Shown piece by piece: positions 25,767 to 36,260 of a DNA stretch of 64,000 nucleotides. Location of the stretch: the NCBI RefSeq assembly GCF_001518015.1, contig NZ_LPUY01000088.1:1-64000 (forward strand), given 5' to 3'. The notes beneath the pieces were generated by a model. It saw only the letters and a program-made list of their open reading frames with translations, did not search any database and had not been told where the DNA came from. Within the stretch, counting starts at the first letter, position 1, and the number at the start of each line of letters is the position of its first letter. The stretch comes from Tritonibacter horizontis. GTDB lineage: Bacteria; Pseudomonadota; Alphaproteobacteria; Rhodobacterales; Rhodobacteraceae. Made by a program: the position numbers and the translations under genes.

Positions 25767-26540
25767 CTAGTGCAAGCCCGAGGTCAGCCCACGCATCAGC
25801 CAGCGTTGGGACGCCAGCAGCACGACGCCGGGCGGCACCATTGCCAGCACCGCAAGCGCCTGCCCCTGCACGGTTCCGGGTCCGGCGCGCGCGACGCCCC
25901 CCACCACGGTGACAAGATCCTGCCGCGTGGTCGACAGCATCATCGGCCAGACGTACTGGTTCCACCCCAGGACAAAGAAGATGGCAAACAACGCCGCAAC
26001 CATCGACACGGACATCGGCAAAAGAATATCCCAGAGACAGCGCAGCGGCCGCGCGCCATCAAGGCGGGCCGCCTCAATCAGCGTCTTTGGCACCTGTTGC
26101 AGGAATTGGCGAAAGACCAGCACGCCAAACCCGCTGGCCACAACCGGCAGCACCATGCCCGCGTGGCTGTTCAAAAGCCCCAGCCGGTGGACAATGGCGA
26201 AACTGGGCAAGATCCGGGTTTCAATCGGAAAAAACATCGCCAGGAGCATCGCTCCGAAGATCCATTCGCGCCCCGGCACCGGGAAAAACACCAATGCGAA
26301 AGCCGCCAACAGCGACAGACCGGTCGCCAGACCCGCAACGCCAAGCGCCAGGAGCAGCGAATTGGCGAACATCCGGCCAAGACCGACATCATAGCCCAGC
26401 ACCCGCTCTGCCGTGACCAGCAGGCGCAGCTCTGCCCAGACATCGCCCGCAGACAGCAGGGACGCGCCCAAGGTCGCGACCGGCCCCACCATGACGATGC
26501 AGCCAACGATCAAAATAAGATGGTCAAACACCCTGGACAA
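25767..26540 (-). CDS. Orphan ABC transporter permease, UgpE-like
   Basis: A 257-residue inner-membrane permease with about six helices, closely resembling UgpE of glycerol-3-phosphate importers, including MFFPIETRILPSF and the EAA loop EAARLDGARPLRCLWDILLP. The start appears to be a TTG at 26540 with AAAGG 8-9 nt upstream. UgpA, UgpB and UgpC partners are absent. Only a short in-frame tail ending in TGA at 26553 precedes it, possibly the remnant of a lost partner. It may therefore be a non-functional relic or work with components elsewhere. Confidence 0.8.
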   Translation of the reverse strand: MSRVFDHLILIVGCIVMVGPVATLGASLLSAGDVWAELRLLVTAERVLGYDVGLGRMFANSLLLALGVAGLATGLSLLAAFALVFFPVPGREWIFGAMLLAMFFPIETRILPSFAIVHRLGLLNSHAGMVLPVVASGFGVLVFRQFLQQVPKTLIEAARLDGARPLRCLWDILLPMSVSMVAALFAIFFVLGWNQYVWPMMLSTTRQDLVTVVGGVARAGPGTVQGQALAVLAMVPPGVVLLASQRWLMRGLTSGLH

Positions 26541-26623
26541 ATCGGTAGCCTTTCACATCGAACCGGTGGCCCCAATGCCCTCAGCCAGCCCGGGTTTGTC
26601 AACCAAAGGATTGATCGGGATAC

Positions 26624-26655
26624 AAAAACCCACCGACCCGGATCGGATCGGTGGG
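26624..26655 (-). terminator. Terminator of the yceI gene
   Basis: Stem CCCACCGA (26629-26636) with TCGGTGGG (26648-26655), followed on the minus strand by five T; 37 nt after the stop of the YceI gene. Confidence 0.85.
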
Positions 26656-26692
26656 CAATCTGCAAGATCTGTGAGCTGAAATGCGGGCCGTG

Positions 26693-27268
26693 TTACTCGG
26701 CCTTCATCGCCTCGATCGAGATGGAAACCTGGACTTCGTCGCTGACATAGGGTGCGAACTGGCCCAGGTCGTAGTCAGAGCGCACAAGCGTCGTGGTGGC
26801 ATCGAAACCAGCCCAGGGTTTGTTTGCCATCGGGTGATCGCCAACCTGGTTCAGCTTTGCGTCCAGGACCACGGATTTGGTCACGCCATTCAGCGTCAGG
26901 TCGCCGGTGATCAGCGCCGTGTCGTCGCCTGTCACCTCGATGCCGGTGGAGCTGAAGGTCACCATTTCATCATCGGTGGCACCAAAGAAATCATCGGACA
27001 TGAAATGCTGCGTGCGCTTTTCCCAGCCAGTGATCATCGATTTCACGGGCATGGAGACCGATACGGTGGAGTTCGCCGGATCTTCCTGATCGAACATGAT
27101 CTCGCCCTCGAAACCAGAGAACATGCCGGTCCCTGTCGAGAAACCAAGGTGGTTATAGGTGAAGACGATCTGGCTGTGGCTTGCATCCAGCGTGTAGCGT
27201 TCCGGCGCGGCAAAAGCAGAGGTGGCGGCGGCGGCTGTCAGCGCGGCGGCGAGCAGGAATTTTTTCAT
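26693..27268 (-). CDS. Periplasmic YceI family protein
   Basis: 191 residues with a clear signal peptide (MKKFLLAAALTAAAATSAFA) and a complete YceI lipocalin-like domain (YTLDASHSQIVFTYNHLG at its start, FGATDDEMVTF later). Such proteins bind polyisoprenoid or quinone lipids in the periplasm. The ATG at 27268 is set by the signal peptide and GGAG 9 nt upstream. A second YceI domain is fused to cytochrome b561 2 kb away. Confidence 0.92.
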   Translation of the reverse strand: MKKFLLAAALTAAAATSAFAAPERYTLDASHSQIVFTYNHLGFSTGTGMFSGFEGEIMFDQEDPANSTVSVSMPVKSMITGWEKRTQHFMSDDFFGATDDEMVTFSSTGIEVTGDDTALITGDLTLNGVTKSVVLDAKLNQVGDHPMANKPWAGFDATTTLVRSDYDLGQFAPYVSDEVQVSISIEAMKAE

Positions 27269-27622
27269 GGGGTTGGACTCCAGTGTCTTGGGTTTGTGTC
27301 GATGATTGCAATGTCGGCTATGCGGGGGCGAAGTACTATTCCGCAAAAGCCAACATAGGGTGTTGGTACATGAACACCCAGCCTCGCGAGATTATTCACT
27401 GCAGACTCACATCAAGTTGATGGCCCGCGGCTTTGCCGGGTTGCTGGGGGGCACGGCGCCGGGTTCACCGGATTTAAGGCGTGGGATCTGGGGCGCGCTG
27501 CCATCGTTCAACCCGTCCCGGCAGGTGGCGGCGGTCGGGGGCCAGATCACCCCCGCCGACAGCAGGCCGCCCCCACCGGGCGTGGAATTGAAAAGCTCTT
27601 TTCCGGGTGGCGCGCTGGCGGC

Positions 27623-27649
27623 TTGCGCTTTGCAGCAAACCCGTCTATG
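27623..27649 (+). promoter_or_regulatory. Candidate rpsF promoter
   Basis: TTGCGC (27623-27628) and TCTATG (27644-27649) with 15-bp spacing, about 110 nt upstream of rpsF. Moderate match only. Confidence 0.35.
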
Positions 27650-27658
27650 CGGGGGCTT

Positions 27659-27710
27659 CCTTCCGTATCACTTTGATCCGCGCAGACTCTCGTGGTGGGG
27701 CAACGGAAGG
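27659..27710 (+). promoter_or_regulatory. Candidate structured leader of rpsF
   Basis: CCTTCCGT (27659-27666) pairs perfectly with ACGGAAGG (27703-27710), enclosing 36 nt, in the 5' untranslated region of rpsF. S6:S18 leader structures in other bacteria repress rpsF operons; the position fits, but the specific S6:S18 consensus is not proven here. Confidence 0.35.
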
Positions 27711-27759
27711 CGAATTTGCCCTGCCTATGAAATGCGCCCAGACACAAACAGGAGTTCGC

Positions 27760-28128
27760 ATGCCTTTCTATGAGCATGTTATGATTGCGCGTCAGGACTT
27801 GTCCAACACGCAAGCTGAAGGCCTCATCGAACATTTCGGTGCTGTTCTGTCCGACAACGGCGGCAAGCTGGTCGAGCAGGAGTACTGGGGCGTCAAAACG
27901 ATGGCCTACAAGATCAACAAAAACCGCAAGGGTCACTACGCCTTCCTGAAAACCGACGCACCTGCTTCGGCGGTTCAGGAAATGGAGCGTCTGATGCGCC
28001 TGCACGACGACGTCATGCGCGTTCTGACCATCAAGGTCGAAGAACACGCCGAAGGTCCGTCTGTTCAGATGCAGAAACGTGACGAACGCGACCGTGGTGA
28101 CCGTGGCGACCGCCGCGAGCGCCGCTGA
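27760..28128 (+). CDS. rpsF: 30S ribosomal protein S6
   Basis: 122 residues beginning MPFYEHVMIARQDLS, the usual alphaproteobacterial S6 start, with AGGAG 5 nt upstream. The C-terminal tail is highly charged (RDRGDRGDRRERR). First gene of rpsF-rpsR-rplI. S6 pairs with S18 in the platform of the 30S subunit. Confidence 0.98.
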   Translation: MPFYEHVMIARQDLSNTQAEGLIEHFGAVLSDNGGKLVEQEYWGVKTMAYKINKNRKGHYAFLKTDAPASAVQEMERLMRLHDDVMRVLTIKVEEHAEGPSVQMQKRDERDRGDRGDRRERR

Positions 28129-28156
28129 TCTTAGCTTGAGAAAAGGACGCTAAATC

Positions 28157-28384
28157 ATGGCAGCCAAACCGTTTTTCCGTCGTCGCAAAGTATGCCCCTT
28201 CTCGGGCGACAACGCGCCGAAGATCGACTACAAAGACACCCGTCTTCTGCAGCGCTACATCTCTGAGCGCGGCAAGATCGTTCCCAGCCGTATCACCGCC
28301 GTTTCGGCAAAAAAGCAGCGTGAACTGTCCCGTGCGATCAAACGCGCACGTTTCCTCGCCCTGCTGCCCTACGCTGTGAAGTAA
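28157..28384 (+). CDS. rpsR: 30S ribosomal protein S18
   Basis: 75 residues: [14 protein letters not shown] at the start and [19 protein letters not shown] in the core are S18 signatures. AAAGGA lies upstream of the ATG. It follows rpsF by 28 nt and is part of the same transcript. Confidence 0.98.
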   Translation: MAAKPFFRRRKVCPFSGDNAPKIDYKDTRLLQRYISERGKIVPSRITAVSAKKQRELSRAIKRARFLALLPYAVK

Positions 28385-28396
28385 GGAGACTGACAC

Positions 28397-29023
28397 ATGC
28401 AAGTTATCCTTCTTGAACGCGTTGCAAAGCTTGGCCAGATGGGCGACGTCGTCGACGTCAAACCCGGCTTCGCACGCAACTACCTGCTGGCACAGGGCAA
28501 GGCCAAGACCGCCTCTGCCGCCAACATCGAGTCTTTTGAAGCCCAGAAAGCGCAGCTTGAAGCCCGCAACCTGGAGACCAAGAAAGAAGCCGAGGCGCTT
28601 GGCGAAAAGCTCAGCGGCCAGCAGTTCGTCGTGATTCGCTCTGCCTCCGATGGTGGCAACCTCTACGGCTCCGTCACCACCCGTGACGCGGCTGACGTGG
28701 CAACCGAGGAAGGTTTCTCTGTTGACCGCAAGCAGGTCATCATCCGCGAGCCGATCAAAGCGCTGGGTCTGCACATCGCAGAGGTGCATCTGCACCCCGA
28801 AGTGATGGTCACCATCGAACTGAACGTCGCCCGTTCCGTCGAAGAAGCAGAGCTTCAGGCCTCCGGCAAGTCCATCCAGGAACTGGCCGCTGAGGAAGAA
28901 GCCGCAGCAGAGTTCGAAATCTCCGAACTGTTCGACGATATCGGCAGCGCGGCGTCTGACGATGACGAGGGCGATGCCCCGGTCGCGTCCGACAACGCTT
29001 CTGACGAAGACACAACCGCCTGA
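28397..29023 (+). CDS. rplI: 50S ribosomal protein L9
   Basis: 208 residues. The L9 N-domain ([20 protein letters not shown]) is followed by the connecting helix and C-domain. From about residue 155 there is an acidic extension (rich in Glu, Asp, Ala), making it ~60 residues longer than the E. coli protein; similar tails are common in Rhodobacterales. AAGGAG lies 8 nt before the ATG. Last gene of the operon, ended by the hairpin at 29053. Confidence 0.97.
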   Translation: MQVILLERVAKLGQMGDVVDVKPGFARNYLLAQGKAKTASAANIESFEAQKAQLEARNLETKKEAEALGEKLSGQQFVVIRSASDGGNLYGSVTTRDAADVATEEGFSVDRKQVIIREPIKALGLHIAEVHLHPEVMVTIELNVARSVEEAELQASGKSIQELAAEEEAAAEFEISELFDDIGSAASDDDEGDAPVASDNASDEDTTA

Positions 29024-29052
29024 TCAGGCTGATATGTCTTGGATCAATACCG

Positions 29053-29080
29053 AAGGGCCGCCCCATCCGGGCGGCCCTTT
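29053..29080 (+). terminator. Terminator after rplI
   Basis: Perfect 11-bp stem (29053-29063 with 29069-29079) followed by a short T run. It lies between rplI and the convergent flagellin gene. Confidence 0.75.
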
Positions 29081-29110
29081 GCTGTTGGCCGGTCCGCGTG
29101 CCAGGCCATG

Positions 29111-29962
29111 TTATTGTCGGAACAGGCTCAGGATCAGGCGCGGCGCATCATTGGCAATGGTCAGCGACTGTATCGCCAGCTCCTGCTGCGTCTTGAGCGC
29201 GGCAAGCCGGGCCGAGGCCTCCTCCATATCCGTATCGACCATGGTGGACACCCCCCGCTGCATCGCGTCCGACAGCCGCCCGACGAACTCCGATTGATCC
29301 TCCAGCCGTGCCGCAGAGGCGCCGAGGCTTGCCGCACCGGTGATCGCGGTCTGCAGGAAGCCTTCGATTTCAGCCAGGGCAGAGGCGGCAGAGGTGGTGT
29401 CGGTGATGGCGGTCAGACTGGCCGTGAGGTCCAGCTGCGCTTCGAAATCGACAGAGTCCACGGTGATTTGGCTGGCGGTGACAGTGCCGCCCGGCCCGAC
29501 CCGGTTCAATGAGGACAGAATGCCCAATTGGGTGGCGCCGCTGCCGTCCAGATCGGTTGACAGGAGGTTGGCGCCGTTGAATTGCGCGGCAGCAATGATC
29601 GCCTCGATCTGTTCGACCTTAGAGGCGATATCGGTCTGAATGGTATCATGATCCACGTTCTCTGACTGGGCAGAGACGATCAATTCCTTGATTTCGGTCA
29701 GTTTTTCAACGATCTGCTCGGCACCTGCAGATGCGACGGCAACCGTGGCCTCCCCCAATGCAAGCCCATCCTCGATCGCGCGAAACCCGGCAATGTCGGA
29801 TTCCATAGTCTTGGAAATTGCCCAGACAGCGGAATTGTCCTTGGCCGATCCAATCCGTTTGCCGGTAGAGATCGAGGTCTGGACATCAGTCAGATCCTCG
29901 TTGATGCCTTTGAGAGTACGCAGGGCAACCATCGCCCCAAAATTCGATAAGAGACTGGACAT
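29111..29962 (-). CDS. Flagellin (copy 1)
   Basis: A 283-residue short flagellin. The N-terminal D0/D1 helices (SSLLSNFGAMVALRTLKGIN, then ISTGKRIGSAKDNSA) and the C-terminal helix (LAIQSLTIANDAPRLILSLF) are conserved; the variable middle is small, as in other roseobacter flagellins. It is exported by the flagellar type III system and polymerises into the filament. It lies 3' of a near-duplicate copy on the same strand. A CtrA-like site may lie upstream. Confidence 0.95.
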   Translation of the reverse strand: MSSLLSNFGAMVALRTLKGINEDLTDVQTSISTGKRIGSAKDNSAVWAISKTMESDIAGFRAIEDGLALGEATVAVASAGAEQIVEKLTEIKELIVSAQSENVDHDTIQTDIASKVEQIEAIIAAAQFNGANLLSTDLDGSGATQLGILSSLNRVGPGGTVTASQITVDSVDFEAQLDLTASLTAITDTTSAASALAEIEGFLQTAITGAASLGASAARLEDQSEFVGRLSDAMQRGVSTMVDTDMEEASARLAALKTQQELAIQSLTIANDAPRLILSLFRQ

Positions 29963-30263
29963 ACGTTTATTCCGTCATTCGGGACTGACTTTGGCCCCAT
30001 TGGTTTACGTCTCCGTTGAGAGACAACAATGCGTCATTCAGACCCTGCCAGCCCTGAAACAGAGCGGCGCCATCTTTGTTGAGATGCTCTTAAACCTTAG
30101 TTCAAGAAGTTTACCGGTCCGTTAACGTCAACAGTGCCGGTCTGAAGGTCGCCTGCCTAACGATCTAAAAACGCGTTTGAAATCAGAAAGGTCACTTTAT
30201 TGACGAACGAAATCGCCGGCCCCCAAGGGGCCGACGACAAAATCAGATCCGTCTAGAACGGTC
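29963..30263. other. Spacer between the two flagellin genes
   Basis: 301 bp. At 30111-30125 the plus strand reads TTAC-N7-TTAA, one mismatch from the CtrA box TTAA-N7-TTAA, about 150 nt upstream of flagellin copy 1. The rest shows no gene; a 37-codon open stretch ending at the ribosome-binding site lacks a usable start. Confidence 0.4.
30218..30232 (-). terminator. Weak terminator after flagellin copy 2
   Basis: GGCCCC-CAA-GGGGCC (30218-30232), 31 nt after the stop of copy 2, followed on the minus strand by a short ATTTC stretch. Confidence 0.5.
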
Positions 30264-31109
30264 TTATCGGAACAGTTGCAGCAGCGAACTGGGCGCTTCG
30301 TTCGCAATCGTCAGCGACTGCGTTGCCAGATCTTGCTGGGTTTGCAGGGCTGAAAGGCGCGCCGAGGCTTCTTCCATATTGGTGTCCGTCATCGTCGACA
30401 CACCCAGAGACATGGAGTCCACCAATTCCGCGACAAACTTGGACTGATCTTCCAGTCGTGCAGCATCCGCACCCAGCGCCGCGGCACCAGTGATCGCAGT
30501 CTGCAGGAAGGTCTCGATATCTTCCAGCGCCGAGGCAGCGCTGTCTGTATCGGTGATCGACGTAAGATCAGACGCCAGATCCAGGCTGGATTCAAACCCG
30601 ACGGCGTCGATGCTGATTTCAACCGCTGTCACGGTGCCGCCTGCGCCTTCACGGTCAAGCGATGCCAGAACGCCGAGCGAGGACTCGGTGCCATCAACCG
30701 TGTCTTTCAACAGGTTTGCACCGTTGAACTGGGCTGCGGAGATGATCGCTTCGACCTGTTCGACCTTGGAGTCAATGTCGGTCTGGATCGTCGCGTGATC
30801 CACGTTCTCGGACTGAGCGGAAACGATCAGTTCCTTGATTTCGGTCAGTTTTTCAACGATCTGCTCGGCGCCGGCAGATGCAACGGCAACAGTCGCTTCG
30901 CCCATGGCGAGGCCTTCTTCGATGGCTTCAAAGCCAGCAATGTCGGATTCCATGGTCTTGGAAATCGCCCAAACCGCAGAATTGTCTTTGGCGGATCCGA
31001 TTTCTTTACCAGTCGAAATGCTGGTCTGTGTATCGTTCAGTTCGTCGTTGACGTTCTTGAGGGTCTGCAGAGCGACCATTGCGCCGTTGTTTGTCAAAAT
31101 GCTGGACAT
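30264..31109 (-). CDS. Flagellin (copy 2)
   Basis: 281 residues, strongly similar to copy 1 over its whole length; residues ~46-58 and ~75-105 are identical or nearly so in both. It has the same D0/D1 ends and short middle. AGGTG lies upstream of the ATG. A sigma70-like promoter lies about 240 nt upstream, so the two copies may be separately expressed. Confidence 0.95.
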   Translation of the reverse strand: MSSILTNNGAMVALQTLKNVNDELNDTQTSISTGKEIGSAKDNSAVWAISKTMESDIAGFEAIEEGLAMGEATVAVASAGAEQIVEKLTEIKELIVSAQSENVDHATIQTDIDSKVEQVEAIISAAQFNGANLLKDTVDGTESSLGVLASLDREGAGGTVTAVEISIDAVGFESSLDLASDLTSITDTDSAASALEDIETFLQTAITGAAALGADAARLEDQSKFVAELVDSMSLGVSTMTDTNMEEASARLSALQTQQDLATQSLTIANEAPSSLLQLFR

Positions 31110-31467
31110 AGAGCACCTATCTTGGATTTAGGGTGGTATTTTGTATCCACCCCTATTCAGGTTGTCCCGTTACACGGGGGCGAGTGGTCCCGTCCTAAAC
31201 CTGCATCCCACCTCCCGGTGTCAGCGCCATCCGTCACCAGATGCACCGTTACATTGCCATAAAATCACTTACTCAAACCTTAATCAGCAACGGCCGGTTT
31301 CCTACAATTTTAACACTCCTGAATGAATTCCTAATCGACGAAAAATCTACAAAAACTTCGGTTGTCATTGTCAAAAATGCTATGTTTTCATCTTCTCCAC
31401 TGGGCACCGGGCGCAGCTATGACTTGAGCGAGACATTTATTGCATTCTTGATGATGAGGTTCCGAAA
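31110..31467. other. Intergenic region between flagellin copy 2 and the small lipoprotein
   Basis: 358 bp, A/T-rich between 31250 and 31420. It contains a candidate minus-strand promoter (31346-31374). No gene is seen. Confidence 0.5.
31346..31374 (-). promoter_or_regulatory. Candidate sigma70 promoter of flagellin copy 2
   Basis: On the minus strand TTGACA (31369-31374, perfect -35) and TGTAGA (31346-31351) are 17 bp apart in an A/T-rich stretch. Confidence 0.45.
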
Positions 31468-31689
31468 ATGACCGTTTCCCACTTTATTCTGACCTTGGCG
31501 GCGCTTGGTGTTCTGTCGAGCTGTGGACCGTCCTATGTCCAAAAGGCACGTGCCCAAGGCGCGACCTATCCGCTTGTTACGGCCAGCTCAGCTGCGGCCG
31601 GATGCGCAGCAGATACAGGCCAAGCGGGACAAACCTATCGGGAAGCCGCGCTGGGGCCCTGCGCCAGCCGGGTCCAGAGCGGCCAATAA
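31468..31689 (+). CDS. Small predicted lipoprotein
   Basis: 73 residues with a signal peptide and lipobox (LSSC, Cys19), so probably a lipid-anchored periplasmic protein of about 55 mature residues with two further Cys. GAGG lies 8 nt before the ATG. I recognise no family. It precedes a second lipoprotein with a transglycosylase domain on the same strand. Confidence 0.55.
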   Translation: MTVSHFILTLAALGVLSSCGPSYVQKARAQGATYPLVTASSAAAGCAADTGQAGQTYREAALGPCASRVQSGQ

Positions 31690-31859
31690 GGCAAGCGTGA
31701 ATTCCATGCTGCCGTCGACCAAACAGGCCGGCAGATGCGCCGATTTCAGCGCAATCCGGCGCGGATCGGCGAACCTCCGCGCTTGGCTGATCGAAAGACT
31801 TGCCGAAATGCGATGCGTGACTAACCTGCAGGCAGCGAAACAGGTCCGAGATCCAAACC

Positions 31860-32327
31860 ATGCACCGTCGTCACTTTTTGTGCGCCTTGGCGGCTTTTTC
31901 CCTCAACTCCGTGGCAGGCTGTGCCAGTACCGAAAAGGTCAGTCGCACCTACAGCCCGCCCCTCTTTCCAAATGAGACTCCGGAGCTGCGGAAAAAAATC
32001 AACTACTGGGCCGATCATTACGAAGTACCGCGCAGCCTCGTTCACCGGCTGGCGATCCGTGAAAGCACCCATCGCCCCTGGGCCACCAACCGTCCCTATT
32101 ACGGATTGTTGCAGATCCTGCCGGCCACCGCGCAATCCATGGGCTTCGACGGCACACCAGACGATCTGCTCGATGCCGATACCAATCTGAAATATGCGGT
32201 GCGCTACCTCCGAGGGGCCTGGATGCTGGCGGATGGCAGCCAGGACCGGGCGGTCAAACATTATTCACGCGGCTATTACTACGAAGCGAAACGGCGCGGC
32301 ATGCTGCGAGAGACTGGTTTGCGATAG
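31860..32327 (+). CDS. Lytic transglycosylase lipoprotein (SLT domain)
   Basis: 155 residues: signal peptide with lipobox VAGC (Cys21), then a compact SLT domain with catalytic Glu68 in LAIRESTHRP, and YYGLLQILPATAQSMGF typical of the GLMQ-type motif. It should cleave peptidoglycan as a membrane-anchored exo- or endo-lytic enzyme. The ribosome-binding site is weak. Position near flagellins might hint at local wall opening, but that is speculation. Confidence 0.88.
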   Translation: MHRRHFLCALAAFSLNSVAGCASTEKVSRTYSPPLFPNETPELRKKINYWADHYEVPRSLVHRLAIRESTHRPWATNRPYYGLLQILPATAQSMGFDGTPDDLLDADTNLKYAVRYLRGAWMLADGSQDRAVKHYSRGYYYEAKRRGMLRETGLR

Positions 32328-32476
32328 CGTAAATCCCCGTCGCTTGATTCCTGTTTTTGTGTAAACTGACCAAATGGTCACAAATGGACCTTTTGCAATA
32401 CGGTCGTCACATGACGGGGCTACCCCTCAGGGTCGGGGCCCCATCCCGGGACAGCCATCATTTTCAGGAGTAGAAC

Positions 32477-34435
<1,959 letters not shown>

Positions 34436-34471
34436 CCCACTGCATCCCAGCAGCAATTCACGAGAAACGAC

Positions 34472-34504
34472 AAGGCCGCGCAGCAACGCTGACGCGGCCT
34501 TTTT
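34472..34504 (+). terminator. Terminator of cpdB
   Basis: Stem AAGGCCGCG (34472-34480) with CGCGGCCTT (34493-34501), followed by T. Confidence 0.85.
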
Positions 34505-34563
34505 GCCCCCTGCGACGCTCCCGTTTTCGACCGTGCCGCTGCACAATGACCCGGCTGTCACGC

Positions 34564-34592
34564 AAAAGACCGCCCCGAGGGGCGGCCTTTTT
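34564..34592 (-). terminator. Terminator of tig
   Basis: CCGCCCC (34570-34576) pairs with GGGGCGG (34579-34585) and the stem extends into A4/T5 flanks, giving T4 on the minus strand and T5 on the plus strand. Confidence 0.8.
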
Positions 34593-34627
34593 CAAACCTC
34601 ACTGGACAGCACCGCTGCCCGCGGGTC

Positions 34628-35959
34628 TTATTCTTCTTCGAGGGCTTCGACAGCCTTCTGCAGGTCCTCTTTGGACACTTCTTTTTCGGTCACATTGGCC
34701 TTTTCAAAGACCAGGTCGATGACCTTGTCTTCAAAAATCGGCGCCCGCAGCTGCTGCTGCATCTGCGCGTTCTGCTGGATGAACTCAAAGAACTGACGTT
34801 CCTGGCCAGGGTACTGGCGCGCCTGCTGCATGATCGCCTGGGTCATTTCCTGGTCGGTCACTTCGATTTCGGCTTTCTGACCCATTTCGGCCAGCAGCAG
34901 CCCCAGACGCACGCGGCGCTCGGCCAGCTTGTTGTGTTCGTCCGTGGTTTCGATTTCGGGGTGATCGTGACCCTTCACTTCGGGGTTTTCTTCATGCCAC
35001 AGCTGGTGGGCAATCTGCTTGGCCTCGGCTTCGAGCAACGACGGCGGCAGGTCGAAGGAGACCAGATCGGCCAGGGCGTCGAGCGCGGCACGCTTCATCA
35101 CCTGACGGGCGGCACCGGCATATTCCGCTTCCAGACGCTCGGAGATCTGACCTTTCAGCTGGTCCAGATCTTCGGCGCCGAATTTCTTGGCCAGCTCGTC
35201 ATTGATCTCGGCCGCCTTGGGGGCTTTGATTTCCTTGACGGTGCAGGAGAAGACGGCCTCTTTACCGGCCAGGTTTTCAGCGCCGTATTCTTCGGGGAAG
35301 GTCACGGTCACGTCTTTTTCGTCGCCGGCCTTCACGCCAACCAGCTGCTCTTCGAAGCCGGGGATGAAGGAGTTGGAGCCGAGTGTCAGCGGGTAATCTT
35401 CGGCGGATCCGCCGTCAAAGGCCTCGCCGTCGACCTTGCCGACGAAATCAATCACAACCTGATCGCCATCCTCGGACGCGGCACCGTCTTCACGGGCTTC
35501 AAAGTCCTGAGCGGAGGCCGCGAGGTTTTCAAGCGCTTCGGTCACGGCTTCGTCTTCGGCCTTGACGATCAGCTTGTCCAGGGTGACGCCGGACACGTCA
35601 ACTTCGGGGATCTCGGGCAGCGCTTCATAGGTCATCTCGACCTGGACGTCGTCGCCTTCTTTCCAGTCTTCGTTGGTCATTTTGACGTCGGGCTGCATCG
35701 CGGGGCGGTCGCCGGACTCTTCAAAGTGCTTGCTCATCGCACCGTCAACAGCTTCCTGCATCACTTCGCCCATCAGGCGCGCGCCGAACTGCTTTTTCAA
35801 GAGCGGCATCGGAACTTTACCCTTGCGGAAGCCCTTCATCTCGATTTCGGGCTGCGCTTCGGCCAGTTTGATCTGGACCTTCTGTTCCAGCTCAGTCGCC
35901 GGAATCGTGATTGCGTAGCCGCGCTTCAGACCTTCGTTCAGAGTCTCAGTAACCTGCAT
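34628..35959 (-). CDS. tig: Trigger factor
   Basis: A 443-residue ribosome-bound chaperone and peptidyl-prolyl isomerase. N-terminal ribosome-binding domain with the [12 protein letters not shown] signature, central FKBP domain ([16 protein letters not shown]) and a long helical C-terminal domain ending in an acidic stretch. The second of two adjacent ATGs (35959) gives [11 protein letters not shown] and has GGGGA 5 nt upstream; the first would add one residue. Confidence 0.97.
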   Translation of the reverse strand: MQVTETLNEGLKRGYAITIPATELEQKVQIKLAEAQPEIEMKGFRKGKVPMPLLKKQFGARLMGEVMQEAVDGAMSKHFEESGDRPAMQPDVKMTNEDWKEGDDVQVEMTYEALPEIPEVDVSGVTLDKLIVKAEDEAVTEALENLAASAQDFEAREDGAASEDGDQVVIDFVGKVDGEAFDGGSAEDYPLTLGSNSFIPGFEEQLVGVKAGDEKDVTVTFPEEYGAENLAGKEAVFSCTVKEIKAPKAAEINDELAKKFGAEDLDQLKGQISERLEAEYAGAARQVMKRAALDALADLVSFDLPPSLLEAEAKQIAHQLWHEENPEVKGHDHPEIETTDEHNKLAERRVRLGLLLAEMGQKAEIEVTDQEMTQAIMQQARQYPGQERQFFEFIQQNAQMQQQLRAPIFEDKVIDLVFEKANVTEKEVSKEDLQKAVEALEEE

Positions 35960-36260
35960 CATATTCCCCATAGAGATTCGGGGCGCGCGCGCAGGCTCCG
36001 CCCCCAGACAATTTGTGGCCTTCTATTGGCCGGCGACGCGCGGTGCAAGGGGCATTGACCCGGAACCGCCCAACTAGGTGCGCAAAGGCAAGGTTTATCG
36101 GTCTGCGCCGGGCGGATCACGGGGTTTGCCCCGACCACCCTGCCCCGTCAGACAGCAAACGCCCCCGGAAGAAAATCCCGGAGGCGTTGCCGAATTGGAC
36201 GGACGCGTGGTCGATCAGGTCACGAGGTAAAAACCGAACCGACCCACTGCCCCGCCGAAT
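35960..36260. other. Region between porin and tig
   Basis: 301 bp holding the porin terminator at 36158-36188 and, next to tig, its presumed promoter, for which I see no clear hexamers. Confidence 0.5.
36158..36188 (-). terminator. Terminator of the porin gene
   Basis: 11-bp stem (36158-36168 with 36178-36188) containing one G-T pair, followed on the minus strand by TTTGC; about 70 nt after the porin stop. Confidence 0.65.

Larger units (their letters stand above)
27269..27759. other. Intergenic region between yceI and rpsF
   Basis: 491 bp between divergent genes. The left part should contain the yceI promoter. The middle (27420-27600) is G/C-rich without a convincing gene. The right part holds a candidate promoter (27623-27649) and a structured leader (27659-27710) for the ribosomal genes. 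Confidence 0.5.

Noticed and set aside
25734-26750. A 338-codon plus-strand frame opposite the UgpE-like permease
   Set aside because: Composition is Gln/His/Arg-rich and low-complexity; the permease on the minus strand is a clear homologue.
27306-27773. A 155-codon frame upstream of rpsF
   Set aside because: No ribosome-binding site, biased composition, and it overlaps the rpsF start and leader.
30000-30100. A 37-codon minus-strand frame ending at the ribosome-binding site of flagellin copy 1
   Set aside because: No start codon with a ribosome-binding site and no similarity I recognise; probably chance.
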